Shown: positions 19,340-29,145 of the stretch, in pieces | Layout of the letters: every line of letters begins with the position of its first letter | Position numbering within the stretch: the stretch's first letter is position 1 | NCBI RefSeq assembly: GCF_004114695.1 | Contig: NZ_CP035310.1 | Coordinates: 2,401,501-2,465,500 of the forward strand | DNA from: Erythrobacter sp. HKB08 | GTDB lineage: Bacteria; Pseudomonadota; Alphaproteobacteria; Sphingomonadales; Sphingomonadaceae | DNA length: 64,000 nucleotides | Reading direction: 5' to 3' | Translations under genes and position numbers: made by a program | The notes under the pieces: generated by a model | Database searches by the model: none | What the model was told of the DNA's origin: nothing | What the model saw: the letters and a program-made list of their open reading frames with translations, nothing else

Positions 19340-19840
19340 TCAGCCGCCAGTGCCGATCATCAATTGCCCCTGCGTCTTGCCGTCCGGGCCGGGCACGGTG
19401 CTGAACGAGAAAGTGCGCTCGCCCGCGCCCTTGCCGCCGATGATCTTCGAATTGTCCGTCGTCAGGCTCATTTCGATGGAGATGTCCGCGCCCTCGGCAG
19501 CCTTGCGATAGAAGGCGATCAGCTCGTCTGGCGATGCATCGCTTACGAAGGTGAGCAGCGCACCGCGTTCGCCCGCCTGGTCGAAAGTCGTCGAGCTCAC
19601 CACCTGTGCGCCAGGGTAGAGCTTGAAGCCGAGCGGAAGATCGACCCTCGCATCGGCCCCGGTGCGCATGGTCGCGGTGCCTTCATCGGTCGTTATGGTT
19701 GCCGTGGTCGAACCATCGTCCGAGCTTGCGCCGCTGTAGGCGACGGTTTCGCCATCTTCGGTCTCGACCGTTACGCTGTCGTCCGACCCGCACGCGGAAA
19801 GCACGGCCATTGCCGAGAGTGAAAGAACGAATATGCGCAT
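19340..19840 (-). CDS. Lipoprotein of unknown function
   Basis: A 166-residue exported protein with a type II signal peptide: M-R-I-F-V-L-S-L-S-A-M-A-V-L-S-A-C, with the lipobox cysteine at residue 17. The mature part opens with an acidic, serine/threonine-rich low-complexity stretch, followed by a compact domain with P-L-G-F-K-L-Y-P-G-A-Q near residue 77 and D-E-L-I-A-F-Y-R-K-A-A near 110. The second part resembles small periplasmic domains found in sphingomonad lipoproteins, but no function is known. GGGAGGA precedes the ATG at 19840. Confidence 0.75.
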   Translation of the reverse strand: MRIFVLSLSAMAVLSACGSDDSVTVETEDGETVAYSGASSDDGSTTATITTDEGTATMRTGADARVDLPLGFKLYPGAQVVSSTTFDQAGERGALLTFVSDASPDELIAFYRKAAEGADISIEMSLTTDNSKIIGGKGAGERTFSFSTVPGPDGKTQGQLMIGTGG

Positions 19841-19895
19841 GGAATTCCTCCCTTTGGAGCCAGGATAGGTCAGGACCGTGCCGGGCGACAAGCGA

Positions 19896-20324
19896 TCAGG
19901 CAGCCTTCACCCAGCGCGCGCCGTCCTGCTTCCAGAAATTACGCTCCTGCCCGTCCATCTCGCGCCACAGGCTGCGGGCCTGTTCGATCGTGCTGTCGTC
20001 GAACAGCAGGAAGGCGCGATCGAACTGCCGAGCTTCCTCGCGCCACTTCCCGTCGGCGAACAGGATCATCCGCGCCTCGTTTGCAGCGTCGCACGTTGCG
20101 GACAGAAGGATGGGCTGGCGTTCGGCATGGGCCGCATCGGCGCGGCCATTGGCGAGGAACTCGGGCGGGTGGGCAGCCCACAGCGCCTCTTCGACCCTGT
20201 CGAGCTGCCCCGCCTCGTCGGACACGACCAGCAGCCTGCCGCCGCTGTCGACGACCTTGCCTGCCAGCAATGCAGTGACCTTCTCGACCGGGTCGCGGCT
20301 CAGCTGGTAGAAGTCGACCCTCAT
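19896..20324 (-). CDS. holC: DNA polymerase III chi subunit
   Basis: Chi subunit of the clamp-loader complex, which connects the replicase to SSB. The 142-residue protein follows the HolC pattern: V-D-F-Y-Q-L at the start, A-L-L-A-G-K-V near residue 18, L-L-V-V-S-D near 30, then A-L-W near 47, with F-A-D-G-K-W near 90 and a helix E-Q-A-R-S-L-W-R-E near 113. The gene next in line upstream is a DUF2256 gene and then pepA, the classical pepA-holC neighbourhood. Its ATG overlaps the stop codon of the DUF2256 gene (ATGA). Confidence 0.85.
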   Translation of the reverse strand: MRVDFYQLSRDPVEKVTALLAGKVVDSGGRLLVVSDEAGQLDRVEEALWAAHPPEFLANGRADAAHAERQPILLSATCDAANEARMILFADGKWREEARQFDRAFLLFDDSTIEQARSLWREMDGQERNFWKQDGARWVKAA

Positions 20325-20476
20325 GCCTCACCCTTCCCCTTGTTGCGCCGGCATTTTTCGGAGCAATAGCGGACGTTCTCCCAGTCCCGCTCCCACTTCT
20401 TTCGCCAGGTGAAGGGCAGCCCGCAGGTCTCGCAGATCTTGCTCGGCAAGTCCGACTTGCGTCGCATCCGCGCCAC
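20321..20476 (-). CDS. DUF2256 mini zinc-ribbon protein
   Basis: A 51-residue protein that is easy to miss. It reads [24 protein letters not shown] with C-x2-C, then Y-C-S-E-K-C-R-R with a second C-x3-C pair, a DUF2256 zinc-ribbon-like domain. The start could be an ATG at 20467, but the GTG at 20476 is preferred because GGAAGGG lies seven bases in front of it. The stop overlaps the holC start by four bases. Function unknown. Confidence 0.8.
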   Translation of the reverse strand: MARMRRKSDLPSKICETCGLPFTWRKKWERDWENVRYCSEKCRRNKGKGEA

Positions 20477-20497
20477 GAACAGCCCTTCCCCTTTCGA

Positions 20498-21955
20498 TCA
20501 GTTTTCGATGGTGTTGCGGACCAGCTGGTCCATCAGGCGAACGCCATAACCGGTCGCGCCCTTGCCCCAGGTGTGACCCGGCTTCTCCGACCAGACCATG
20601 CCTGCGATGTCGCAGTGCGCCCAAGGCGTGTCGTCCATGATGAAGCGCTTGAGGAACTGCGCCGCGGTGATCGAACCCGCCTCGCGCGGGCCGATGTTCT
20701 TCATGTCCGAGATCGGGGAATCGATCAGCTTGTCGTAGGCCGGGCCGAGCGGCATGCGCCACAGCTTGTCGCCCGTCTGGCGGCCTGCTGCGAGCAGGTC
20801 TTCGGCCAGCGTGTCGTCATTGGCGAACATGCCGCCGTGCTCATTGCCGAGCGCGATGAGCATGGCACCGGTCAGCGTCGCGAAATCGACGATGCGCGCA
20901 GGCGAATACTCGGTCTGCACCCAGTGCAGCGCGTCGCACAGCACGAGGCGGCCTTCGGCATCGGTGTTGAGCACTTCGATCGTCTGGCCCGACATCGAGG
21001 TAACGATGTCGCCCGGACGCTGCGCCTTGCCGTCGGGCATGTTCTCGACGAGGCCGACGACGCCGACGATATTCGCCTTGGCCTTGCGCTTGACCAGTGC
21101 GAGCATTGCGCCCGCTACTGCGCCTGCGCCGCCCATGTCCCACTTCATGTCCCACATGCCGGGCCCCGGCTTGATCGAGATGCCGCCGGTGTCGAAAGTC
21201 ACGCCCTTGCCGACGAAGGCGATGGGCTTTTCGTCGCCGCCGCCGTTCCACTCGATCGCGAGAAGGCGCGAAGGCTGCTCGCTGCCCTGCCCGACGCCGA
21301 GCAGCGCGCCCATGCCGAGTTCTTCCATCGCGTCCTCGTCGAGCACGACGAGCTTCGCGCCAGTGCCATCGAAACGCTTCTCGCAGCGTTCGACGAAGCT
21401 GACCGGATAGACCTTGTTAGCCGGTTCGGCGACGAGTTCGCGGGTGAAATCGATACCCTCGGCAAGCGCGGCGTAGTTCGCCCACTCGGCCTCGGTCCCG
21501 TCGGGGGCGCCGACCACGGTCACGCTTTCGAGCGTCACCTTCTGCTCGTCCTTCATGCGCGTGCGATAGATGTCGTAGCGCCAGCTGCGCAGGCGCAGGC
21601 CGAGCAGCGCGGCGCAGGCTTCGATATGGTCGAGGCCGCTACCGGACAGGTCGAGCACGATCTCCTTCGCGCCGCTGGTCAGGTAACTGGCCGCCAGCGC
21701 AGCACCGGCCTTTTCCAGATTCGCATGACGCGCATCGACGCCCGGCTCGCCTGCACCTGCCAGTGCAACGCGCACCGTCTTGCCGCCGCGTTCCACGAAA
21801 CTGTCGAAGAACTGGCCCGGCTTGCCCTCGAAACGGGCGACGCTGGCACCTTCGTCGATCGAGGCTTCGAGACCGGAAGGCATCTTGCCCTTGTCGACAA
21901 TATGCGCCACGAGCCGCGCGTCCGAAGGCCGGGTATCGGTGAAATTGATCTGCAT
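20498..21955 (-). CDS. pepA: Leucyl aminopeptidase
   Basis: Family M17 di-manganese/zinc aminopeptidase, 485 residues. The N-terminal alpha/beta domain is followed by the catalytic domain with V-G-K-G-V-T-F-D-T-G-G-I-S near residue 255, D-M-G-G-A-G near 280, and N-T-D-A-E-G-R-L near 340, which holds metal-binding D and E and the catalytic R. In enterobacteria the same protein doubles as a DNA-binding recombination factor; nothing here says whether that applies. The frame is open to 22081, but homology starts at the ATG at 21955. First gene of pepA-DUF2256-holC. Confidence 0.95.
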   Translation of the reverse strand: MQINFTDTRPSDARLVAHIVDKGKMPSGLEASIDEGASVARFEGKPGQFFDSFVERGGKTVRVALAGAGEPGVDARHANLEKAGAALAASYLTSGAKEIVLDLSGSGLDHIEACAALLGLRLRSWRYDIYRTRMKDEQKVTLESVTVVGAPDGTEAEWANYAALAEGIDFTRELVAEPANKVYPVSFVERCEKRFDGTGAKLVVLDEDAMEELGMGALLGVGQGSEQPSRLLAIEWNGGGDEKPIAFVGKGVTFDTGGISIKPGPGMWDMKWDMGGAGAVAGAMLALVKRKAKANIVGVVGLVENMPDGKAQRPGDIVTSMSGQTIEVLNTDAEGRLVLCDALHWVQTEYSPARIVDFATLTGAMLIALGNEHGGMFANDDTLAEDLLAAGRQTGDKLWRMPLGPAYDKLIDSPISDMKNIGPREAGSITAAQFLKRFIMDDTPWAHCDIAGMVWSEKPGHTWGKGATGYGVRLMDQLVRNTIEN

Positions 21956-22055
21956 GGGTGCTCCAGAAAAACCTGCTGTTACGCGGCGTTCGCCTTCGGG
22001 CGGCGAGCCGCTTGTCGCGATTGCGATTAGGCGCGGGTGGTGCGATAGGCAAGCC

Positions 22056-24332
22056 ATGCACCCGGCGCGTCCTGCCTCCATTCATTGCATGAGCCGCCGG
22101 GCGGTTCCCCGTCTCGGCGGGATGGCGCTGGTCGCGCTGGCATGGACCCTGCCCGCCGCTGCCGCCGCGCAGGAGGTCGAGGCGGCCGAGCCGCAACCGG
22201 TCGAAGAGGTTTCGCAGGAAAGCGCTCGCCAGATCGCGTTCGAGGCTGACAACCTCGCTTACGATTCGGAACGCGACATCGTCATCGCCAGCGGCAATGT
22301 CATCCTGCGTAGCGAAGACCAGTCGGTCCGCGCAGACGAGGTCGTGTGGGACAGGCCCGCCGGCACGATCACCGCGACCGGCAATGTGCGCGCGGTCGAT
22401 GAAGCCGGCAACCAGCTTTACACCCAGAGCGTCGTGCTCAACGACCGCTTCGAGGCAGGTGCGATGGAAGACCTGCTGCTCGCGCTGCGCGAAGGCGGCC
22501 GGCTGGCCGCACGCGGCGGCGAGCGCGGCGAAGACGGCACGATCGAACTCAACAACGCAGTCTACAGCGCCTGCGCGGTGGCCGACGAGGACGGCTGCGA
22601 CAAGGACCCGAGCTGGCGTATCACTGCCGAGCGCGTGACCTACGATCCGCAGGACAACCGCGTCCGCTTCCGAGGCGCCTATCTCGAGCTGTTCGGTGCG
22701 CGCATCCTGCCGCTGCCCGGCCTAACCGTCAGGACCGACGGCAAAGCGGTGTCCGGCTTCCTCGTTCCCGACCTGCGCGTCTCGGAATCGAACGGCGTGG
22801 AGGTCTCGGGCAGCTACTACGTCCGGGTCGCCGAGAACCAGGACCTGGAAGTCACCGGTTACCTCTTTACCGAAGCTCCGCCGATGGTGTCCGCGAAATG
22901 GCGCCACCTCGCAGCCGAAGGCGCCTACCAGATTACCGGCTACGCGACGCAGAGCCGCCGTATTTCCGACTTCACCGGTGTCCCGACGAGCGAGAGCGAT
23001 CCGCGCGGCTATGTCTTCGCCAACGGCAAGTTCCAGTTCACGCCGGAATGGAGCATCACCGGCTCGCTGCGCCTCGCCAGCGACCGTACCTTCCTTCGCC
23101 GCTATGACATCAGCCGTGACGACCGCCTGCGCTCGATGGTCGATGCGGAACGGATCGACGACGATTCCTATCTCTCGATTGCCGGCTGGGCGACGCAGAC
23201 GCTGCGCCTCAACCAGCCGCAGGGACAGGTGCCTTTCGTCCTTCCGGTGATCGACTACCGCCACCGCTTCGACGACCCGCTCGGGCTTGGCGGCAATGTC
23301 CAGCTGCAGGCCAATTCGCTCGCGCTGTTCCGTGACGAGGGGCAAGACACGCAGCGCGCTTTCGCGAGCGCACGGTGGGATCTGAAGCGTCTCACCAACC
23401 TCGGCCAGGTCATTACACTAACCGGGCTGGTGCGCGGCGACGTCTATCACAGCGACGAGAACTTCCTGACGCAGACCGCGATCTATCGCGGCAACCCGGG
23501 TTGGCAGACGCGCGGCGTCGCAGTTGCAGCGGTCGACATGCAGTGGCCCTTCGTGGGCGAGGCATTCGGCGGCACGCAGGTCTTCACCCCGCGCGTCCAG
23601 TTCGTCGCGAGCCCGCCGATCCGCAATCTTGCCGTGCCGAACGAAGATGCGCGCGCGATCGATCTCGAGGATTCGAACCTCTTCGCGCTCAACCGCTTCC
23701 CCGGATATGACCGGGTCGAGGACGGGGCGCGCATCACCTACGGCTTCGACTGGGAGCTGCAGCGTCCAGGGCTGCGTGTGCGCACCACGCTCGGCCAGTC
23801 CTACCGGCTCGACAAGGACCAGGACATTCTCGTCGACGGGACAGGGCTTTCGGAACGCGTGTCGGACTTCGTCGGCCGAACCGAAGTTCGCTATCGCGAT
23901 TTCCTCAAGCTCACCCACCGCTACCGGCTCGACAAGGACAGTTTCTCGATCCGCCGCAACGAGTTCGACGCAGCGGTCGGCTCGAAAAGCACCTATGCCG
24001 AGATCGGCTACCTGCGGCTCAACCGCGATATCGCCGCCGGCATCGAGGATTTGCAGGACCGCGAGGAATTGCGCGTCGCGACCCGCGTGGCTTTCGCCCG
24101 CTACTGGTCGGTATTCGGGTCGGGCGTGTTCAACCTCACCGACCGCGACGAGGATCCGCTGCTCACTTCGGACGGTTTCGAGCCGATCCGCACGCGCCTC
24201 GGCGTCGCCTATCAGGACGACTGCCTCGAGATGGGGCTGACCTGGCGCCGCGACTATATCACCGCAGGCGACGCGCAGCGCGGCGATACCTTCCAGCTCT
24301 ATTTCGCCATCCGTAATTTCGGCTTCCGCTGA
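22056..24332 (+). CDS. lptD: LPS-assembly outer membrane protein
   Basis: Outer-membrane beta-barrel that inserts lipopolysaccharide into the outer leaflet. The protein of about 758 residues has a signal peptide (M-A-L-V-A-L-A-W-T-L-P-A-A-A-A-A-Q), then an LptA-like periplasmic domain (Y-D-S-E-R-D-I-V-I-A-S-G-N-V, A-D-E-V-V-W-D) and a long barrel ending in R-N-F-G-F-R. The cysteine pattern includes C-A-V-A-D-E-D-G-C near residue 178 and a single C-terminal D-D-C-L. ATGs at 22056 and 22089 are both possible starts. It leads the lptD-surA-pdxA-rsmA block and is divergent from pepA. Confidence 0.93.
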   Translation: MHPARPASIHCMSRRAVPRLGGMALVALAWTLPAAAAAQEVEAAEPQPVEEVSQESARQIAFEADNLAYDSERDIVIASGNVILRSEDQSVRADEVVWDRPAGTITATGNVRAVDEAGNQLYTQSVVLNDRFEAGAMEDLLLALREGGRLAARGGERGEDGTIELNNAVYSACAVADEDGCDKDPSWRITAERVTYDPQDNRVRFRGAYLELFGARILPLPGLTVRTDGKAVSGFLVPDLRVSESNGVEVSGSYYVRVAENQDLEVTGYLFTEAPPMVSAKWRHLAAEGAYQITGYATQSRRISDFTGVPTSESDPRGYVFANGKFQFTPEWSITGSLRLASDRTFLRRYDISRDDRLRSMVDAERIDDDSYLSIAGWATQTLRLNQPQGQVPFVLPVIDYRHRFDDPLGLGGNVQLQANSLALFRDEGQDTQRAFASARWDLKRLTNLGQVITLTGLVRGDVYHSDENFLTQTAIYRGNPGWQTRGVAVAAVDMQWPFVGEAFGGTQVFTPRVQFVASPPIRNLAVPNEDARAIDLEDSNLFALNRFPGYDRVEDGARITYGFDWELQRPGLRVRTTLGQSYRLDKDQDILVDGTGLSERVSDFVGRTEVRYRDFLKLTHRYRLDKDSFSIRRNEFDAAVGSKSTYAEIGYLRLNRDIAAGIEDLQDREELRVATRVAFARYWSVFGSGVFNLTDRDEDPLLTSDGFEPIRTRLGVAYQDDCLEMGLTWRRDYITAGDAQRGDTFQLYFAIRNFGFR

Positions 24333-24362
24333 GCCTTCGCAGCGTTTGCCCACATTGCGCAT

Positions 24363-24391
24363 TTGACCCAAACACTCAGCTTGCGTTAAGC
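24363..24391 (+). promoter_or_regulatory. Candidate promoter of surA
   Basis: TTGACC and TTAAGC are separated by 17 bases, in the 125-base gap after lptD. A GCGCGT-CGAA-ACGCGC stem-loop (24422-24437) lies in the presumed leader just before the surA ribosome binding region. The surA-pdxA-rsmA genes could be transcribed from here in addition to read-through from lptD. Confidence 0.4.
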
Positions 24392-24457
24392 CGCGCTCCT
24401 ACAGGGCGAACTGCTAATTCGGCGCGTCGAAACGCGCGAGAGACGGAAACCAAAATC

Positions 24458-25852
24458 GTGATCGACCAATTCGTTACCAAGCTTCTTGGCGGGCTTGCCG
24501 CCGCTTCCCTCGCTGCCACGCCGGTAGCCGCTGCCGCGCAGGATGCGCAGGCGGCACAGGATGCGCAGGCCGCTGCTGCCGCGCAGCAGGAAGTTCGCGT
24601 CGGTCCTTACGGCATTCCGGCCGCAGCCGTGCTTGCCAAGCTCGAAGACGAGAACAACCGTTCGCCCATCGCCGTCGTGAACGGCCGGGTCATCACCGGT
24701 ACCGACCTCGCCCAGCGCGTCGCGCTGCTGGTTTCGACCTCGGGCGGTGAGCTGAGCCCGCAGGAACTGGTACAGGTCCGCATGCAGGTCCTGACCAACC
24801 TGATCGACGAGGTTCTCCAGATCCAGGCCGCAACCGCGCAGGAAATGGTGGTCGAGGAAGCGATGGTCCAACAGCGCTACGCCGAGGTCGCGCAGCGCAA
24901 TTTCGCTTCGAGCCCGGACCCGGTCGGCTCGATGGACAGGCAGCTCGAGCAATTCGGCTCGTCGGCCATCTCGCTCAAGCAGCAGATTCGCGGCGAGATC
25001 GCCTGGCAGAGCCTGCTTCGCCGCAATGTCGTGCCGTTCATCAACGTCTCGGCCGAAGAAGCGCGCGAGCGCCTCGAACAGCTCGAAGCGACGCGTGGCA
25101 CCGACGAATACCGCATCGGTGAAATCTACCTGAGCGCCACGCCCGAAACGCGCGAAGCGGTAGCGCGCAACGCCAATGCCATCGTGCAGCAGATCCAGCA
25201 GGGCGGCAGCTTCGTCGCCTATGCCCGCCAGTTCTCCGAAGCCTCGACGCGCGAGGTCGGCGGCGATCTCGGCTGGGTGCAGCTGAACCGCCTGCCGAAT
25301 GAGATGTCGGAGCTGGTCAGCCAGATGCAGGTCGGCCAGCTTGTCGGCCCGGTCGAGATCCCGGGCGGCTTCAACATCATCCTGCTGATCGACAAGCGCC
25401 AGGTACTCTCGGCCGATCCGCGCGATGCACGCCTCGGCCTGAAGCAGATCTCGATCGAGATCCCCGCAGGTGCGACGGAAGAACAGGCTGCGCAGCAGAT
25501 CCAGCAGTTCACCTCGACGATCCAGTCCGCCGGTGGCTGTGCCGCAGTCGACGATGTCGCTGCGCAGATCGGCGCAGAGGTCGTACCGAACAGCGCCGTC
25601 CCCGCCCGCACGCTTCCGGGCCAGCTGCAGCAGGCCGTGCTCAACATGCAGGTCGGCCAGATCACGCAGCCCTTCGGCTCGCTCGAAGAAGGCGTCCGCG
25701 TCCTCATGCTGTGCAGCCGCGAAATGCCGCAGGCCGGCGCGCAGCAGTCGGTCGAGGACATTCGCCAGGAAATCGAGAACGAGCGCATCGAAAAGCGCGC
25801 TCAGGCGTTCCTGCGCGACCTGCGCAACGACGCCGACATCCGGTATAATTGA
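24458..25852 (+). CDS. surA: Periplasmic peptidyl-prolyl isomerase/chaperone SurA
   Basis: Chaperone for outer-membrane proteins, including LptD encoded just upstream. The 464-residue protein has a signal peptide (G-L-A-A-A-S-L-A-A-T-P-V-A-A-A-A-Q), an alanine/glutamine-rich linker (A-Q-D-A-Q-A-A-Q-D-A), and a SurA N-domain (I-A-V-V-N-G-R-V-I-T near residue 70). A parvulin domain follows with F-S-E-A-S-T-R-E-V-G-G-D-L-G-W-V near 262. The second parvulin-like region (residues about 325-425) lacks this signature and is degenerate. It starts with GTG at 24458. pdxA overlaps its stop. Confidence 0.9.
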   Translation: MIDQFVTKLLGGLAAASLAATPVAAAAQDAQAAQDAQAAAAAQQEVRVGPYGIPAAAVLAKLEDENNRSPIAVVNGRVITGTDLAQRVALLVSTSGGELSPQELVQVRMQVLTNLIDEVLQIQAATAQEMVVEEAMVQQRYAEVAQRNFASSPDPVGSMDRQLEQFGSSAISLKQQIRGEIAWQSLLRRNVVPFINVSAEEARERLEQLEATRGTDEYRIGEIYLSATPETREAVARNANAIVQQIQQGGSFVAYARQFSEASTREVGGDLGWVQLNRLPNEMSELVSQMQVGQLVGPVEIPGGFNIILLIDKRQVLSADPRDARLGLKQISIEIPAGATEEQAAQQIQQFTSTIQSAGGCAAVDDVAAQIGAEVVPNSAVPARTLPGQLQQAVLNMQVGQITQPFGSLEEGVRVLMLCSREMPQAGAQQSVEDIRQEIENERIEKRAQAFLRDLRNDADIRYN

Positions 25853-26880
25853 GCGCGCGGTCCGACAGCCTGCCGCCCATCGCCCTCTCGCTGGGTGATC
25901 CGGCGGGCGTCGGTCCTGAGCTGATCGCCTGTGCCTGGGCGGATCGCTCGACGCAGCGCCTCGATCCCTTCTTCCTAGAGGCAAATCCGGCGATAATCCG
26001 CGAAGCCGCCGCCATGCGCGGTGTGGATTGCCCGGTGGTGCGCATATCCGATCCGGCGGAGGCGGGCGCCGCATTCGGCGAGGGCCTGCCCGTAATCGAG
26101 ACCGACAATGGCGATTACCGCCCCGGCAATCCCGACCGCGAGGGCGCCGTCGCGGCGCTGCATTCGCTCGACAGTGCCATCGCCCATACACTTGCGGGTC
26201 GGGCGAGCGCCGTCGTCACAGCGCCTGTCGCCAAGGCCGAACTCGCCTCGGTCGGTTTCCCGACCCCGGGCCAGACCGAATATCTCGCGCTAAAATGCGA
26301 TGTCATGGTGCAGGACACCGCGATGATGCTTGCCGGGCCGACGCTGCGCACCGTGCCGCTGACGATCCATGTCGCCATCGCCGATGTTCCCAAGCGCCTG
26401 TCGGTCGAGCTCATCGTCCGCAGAGCGCGCGTCGTGGCCCGTGCATTGCAGCGCGATTTCGGTCTTGAGCGCCCCCGCCTCGCGGTCGCAGGTCTCAATC
26501 CGCATGCGGGCGAGAACGGCGCTTTCGGGGACGAGGAAGCGCGCATTATCGAGCCTGCCATTCGCACCCTTCGCGAAGACGGTTTCGATGTGACCGGCCC
26601 GCACGCCGCCGATGCGCTGTTCACGCCGCATAGCCGCGACGGGTTCGATGTGGCGCTATGCATGTATCACGACCAGGCACTCATCCCGATCAAGGCGCTC
26701 GATTTCGACCAAGGGGTCAATGTGACGCTCGGCCTGCCGATCATCCGCACCAGTCCCGATCACGGGACCGCCTTCGATATCGCGGGCGAGCGCAAGGCCG
26801 ATCCCGGCGCGATGATCGCCGCGATCCGCATGGCCGGCGATTGCGCCCGCCGCCGCGCCGGACACCGCGTCGATGGCTGA
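25849..26880 (+). CDS. pdxA: 4-hydroxythreonine-4-phosphate dehydrogenase
   Basis: Oxidises 4-phosphohydroxy-L-threonine in the DXP-dependent pyridoxal phosphate pathway. The 343-residue protein has [13 protein letters not shown] near residue 12, T-A-P-V-A-K near 123, G-L-N-P-H-A-G-E near 209 with a metal-binding histidine, and [11 protein letters not shown] near 268 with another. The TTG at 25849 overlaps the surA stop by four bases (TTGA), indicating coupling; no better start is available. Confidence 0.95.
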   Translation: MSARSDSLPPIALSLGDPAGVGPELIACAWADRSTQRLDPFFLEANPAIIREAAAMRGVDCPVVRISDPAEAGAAFGEGLPVIETDNGDYRPGNPDREGAVAALHSLDSAIAHTLAGRASAVVTAPVAKAELASVGFPTPGQTEYLALKCDVMVQDTAMMLAGPTLRTVPLTIHVAIADVPKRLSVELIVRRARVVARALQRDFGLERPRLAVAGLNPHAGENGAFGDEEARIIEPAIRTLREDGFDVTGPHAADALFTPHSRDGFDVALCMYHDQALIPIKALDFDQGVNVTLGLPIIRTSPDHGTAFDIAGERKADPGAMIAAIRMAGDCARRRAGHRVDG

Positions 26881-27694
26881 CCTCCCCCCGCTGCGCGAAG
26901 TCATCGCCAAGCATGGTCTGAGCGCATCCAAGGCGCTGGGGCAGAACTTCCTGTTCGACGCGCAATTGCTCGAGCGGATCGCCGCCATTCCCGGCGATCT
27001 CGACGACAAGCCGGTGCTCGAGGTCGGTCCCGGCCCCGGCGGCCTGACGCGCGCGCTGCTCCAGGCGGGCGCGAGGGTAAGCGCAATCGAGATGGACCGC
27101 CGCTGCCTGCCCGCGCTTGCCGAATTGTCCGAGGCGTTTCCCGGGCAGCTCACCGTGATCGAGGGCGATGCGATGAAGCTCGACCACGGCGAGATCATGG
27201 GGGGAGAGCCGTTCGCTGTGCTGTCCAACCTTCCCTACAATGTCGGCACGGCGCTGTTCGTGCGCTGGCTGTCGGGCGAGGACTGGCCGCCGCAGTGGAC
27301 CTCGCTCACCCTCATGTTCCAGCGCGAGGTGGCCGAACGCATCGTCGCGCAGCCGGGAACGAGCGCATATGGCCGCCTTGCGGTGCTTGCCCAGTGGCGC
27401 GCGCAGGCGAAGCTCGCGATGAAGGTGCATCGCAGCGCCTTCACCCCGCCGCCCAAGGTCATGAGCGCCATCGTCCATGTCACGCCGGGAGATGCTCCCG
27501 AGGGCGTCTCCGCTCGCGTCCTCGAACGGCTGACCGAGGCCGCCTTCGGCCAGCGCCGCAAGATGCTGCGCCAGAGCCTCAAGAGCGTGCCGGGCGCGGT
27601 CGAGGCGCTTGCCGGCATCGGGATCGAGGAGACGCGCCGCGCCGAAACCGTCTCGGTCGCGGAATTCGTCGCGCTGGCCCGCTTGCTCAGCTAG
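26873..27694 (+). CDS. rsmA: 16S rRNA (A1518/A1519) dimethyltransferase
   Basis: KsgA-type enzyme that dimethylates two adjacent adenines near the 3' end of 16S rRNA. The 273-residue protein shows [11 protein letters not shown] near residue 20, the SAM motif [11 protein letters not shown] near 47, and the catalytic N-L-P-Y-N-V near 118. The gene overlaps the pdxA end by eight bases and overlaps the convergent DUF2189 gene by eight bases at its own end. Confidence 0.95.
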   Translation: MADLPPLREVIAKHGLSASKALGQNFLFDAQLLERIAAIPGDLDDKPVLEVGPGPGGLTRALLQAGARVSAIEMDRRCLPALAELSEAFPGQLTVIEGDAMKLDHGEIMGGEPFAVLSNLPYNVGTALFVRWLSGEDWPPQWTSLTLMFQREVAERIVAQPGTSAYGRLAVLAQWRAQAKLAMKVHRSAFTPPPKVMSAIVHVTPGDAPEGVSARVLERLTEAAFGQRRKMLRQSLKSVPGAVEALAGIGIEETRRAETVSVAEFVALARLLS

Positions 27695-28484
27695 CCGCGC
27701 CTGCCGTCACGGTTCGGCGATAGAGGTGCCATGTCGCATGGCCGAGGACCGGCAGGACGACGAGCAGGCCGAGAAACGCCGGGACCATCGCGACGAACAG
27801 CGCAATCGCGATGATTGCCGCCCAGACCAGCAGCACGAAGCGATTGTCGCGGATCGCCTTGAGGCTCGCGAAGATGGCCGAGAGGAAGTCGGTCTCGCGA
27901 TCGACCAGCATCGGCAGGCTCATCACGGTAATCGCGTAAAAGGCGAGCGCCATCAGCCCGCCGACAATTGATCCGACCGCGAGCATCGCAAGTCCCGCAT
28001 CTGTCGCGAGCATCTCGATCGATTCCGATCCCACGCCGGATTCCGCCATGAAGATCGCGAAGATGCCGTGCGCGACGATCATCCAGAAGCTGAAGGCGAC
28101 GAAGACGATCCCGCCCATCAACATGATCTGCTGGTCACCGTGTCCCTTGAGGGCTCCGAGAACCGCGCCCCAGCCAATCGGCAGGCCGGCCTCGCGTCGG
28201 CGGCTGACCTCGTACAGGCCGACCGCGGTGAACGGTGCGATCAGCGGGAAGCCGGCAGTCGCAGGGATGAGCCATTCGGCCTGCCCCCATTCGACCAGCG
28301 CGAAGTAGAGGAATATCCCGGTGCCGACATAGATGGCGGCGAAGAACAGCCCGTAGATCGGGTGCGCCCTGAAATCGGCGAAACCGGCCGCCAGGGCCCC
28401 GCCCAAATCGCCGAGGCGCAGGTCGCTTGCGACCTCCACCGGCGGCGGTTCAACGTGCTGATCGATCCCTGTCGTCGTAACCAT
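27687..28484 (-). CDS. DUF2189 integral membrane protein
   Basis: A 265-residue membrane protein with about six helices. The DUF2189 features are visible as [18 protein letters not shown] near residue 30, a [12 protein letters not shown] motif near 88 and [12 protein letters not shown] near 185. The charged segment after V-D-R-E is a family hallmark. Function unknown. Its 3' end overlaps rsmA convergently by eight bases. Confidence 0.85.
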   Translation of the reverse strand: MVTTTGIDQHVEPPPVEVASDLRLGDLGGALAAGFADFRAHPIYGLFFAAIYVGTGIFLYFALVEWGQAEWLIPATAGFPLIAPFTAVGLYEVSRRREAGLPIGWGAVLGALKGHGDQQIMLMGGIVFVAFSFWMIVAHGIFAIFMAESGVGSESIEMLATDAGLAMLAVGSIVGGLMALAFYAITVMSLPMLVDRETDFLSAIFASLKAIRDNRFVLLVWAAIIAIALFVAMVPAFLGLLVVLPVLGHATWHLYRRTVTAGAAS

Positions 28485-28538
28485 GGCTCTCCCCTTCCAT
28501 GACGCGAGGGGACAGCTTGATACAAACCTGCCGCGCGA

Positions 28539-29069
28539 TCAACTCGCCATCTGGCCCGGAGGCGCAGCAGTGACCATCATCGCGGCGATGCGCGGCGAAT
28601 GTTCGGCCGCCCATTCCATCGCTTCGCGGTAGAGAATGATGTCGATCTCGCCGAGCTTCTCCATGCGGATCGCGACCGGGTCGCCCCACAGTGCCCATTT
28701 GGTCGAGACGAGATGCATCTCCTCGAACGGCAGGAAGAGCTTGGGCGACCCGATATCGAACGGCTTCATTATGGCGAGGCCGATCCCGCTGGGCAGGACG
28801 CTTACCCGAATCGGCGGATAGACATTCTGCCGGCGGTTCGAATGCATCCCCCAGCGTATGCCACGCTCCGCAATAGCCGCCGCGCCGAACAGCTTGCTCG
28901 GATTGTTCTGCGCGCGGAAGCCGGTGCCGTAATGCACGGCTGCCTTGCGCCACATGATGAGGTGGATCGACATCACCATGTAGAGGCAGCCAAACAGCAC
29001 GCTCGCGCCGATGATCGACGCGGTCGTCAGCCAGACGAGTTCACGAAAGAAGGAAACTACCTGCTCCAT
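28539..29069 (-). CDS. Membrane protein of unknown function
   Basis: A 176-residue protein with a long hydrophobic N-terminal helix (residues about 13-38, T-T-A-S-I-I-G-A-S-V-L-F-G-C-L-Y-M-V-M-S) and a soluble part rich in beta-strands (Y-P-P-I-R-V-S-V-L-P-S-G-I-G-L). A clear ATG at 29069 is used. No family recognised. It lies between DUF2189 and glcB on the same strand. Confidence 0.65.
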   Translation of the reverse strand: MEQVVSFFRELVWLTTASIIGASVLFGCLYMVMSIHLIMWRKAAVHYGTGFRAQNNPSKLFGAAAIAERGIRWGMHSNRRQNVYPPIRVSVLPSGIGLAIMKPFDIGSPKLFLPFEEMHLVSTKWALWGDPVAIRMEKLGEIDIILYREAMEWAAEHSPRIAAMMVTAAPPGQMAS

Positions 29070-29145
29070 ACCGCCGGAATAGCAGCAGAAATTGAAGATT
29101 TCCTTCCGCTCGGCCGAGGCGCGTCAGCATCGCCCCTACCTAAGC

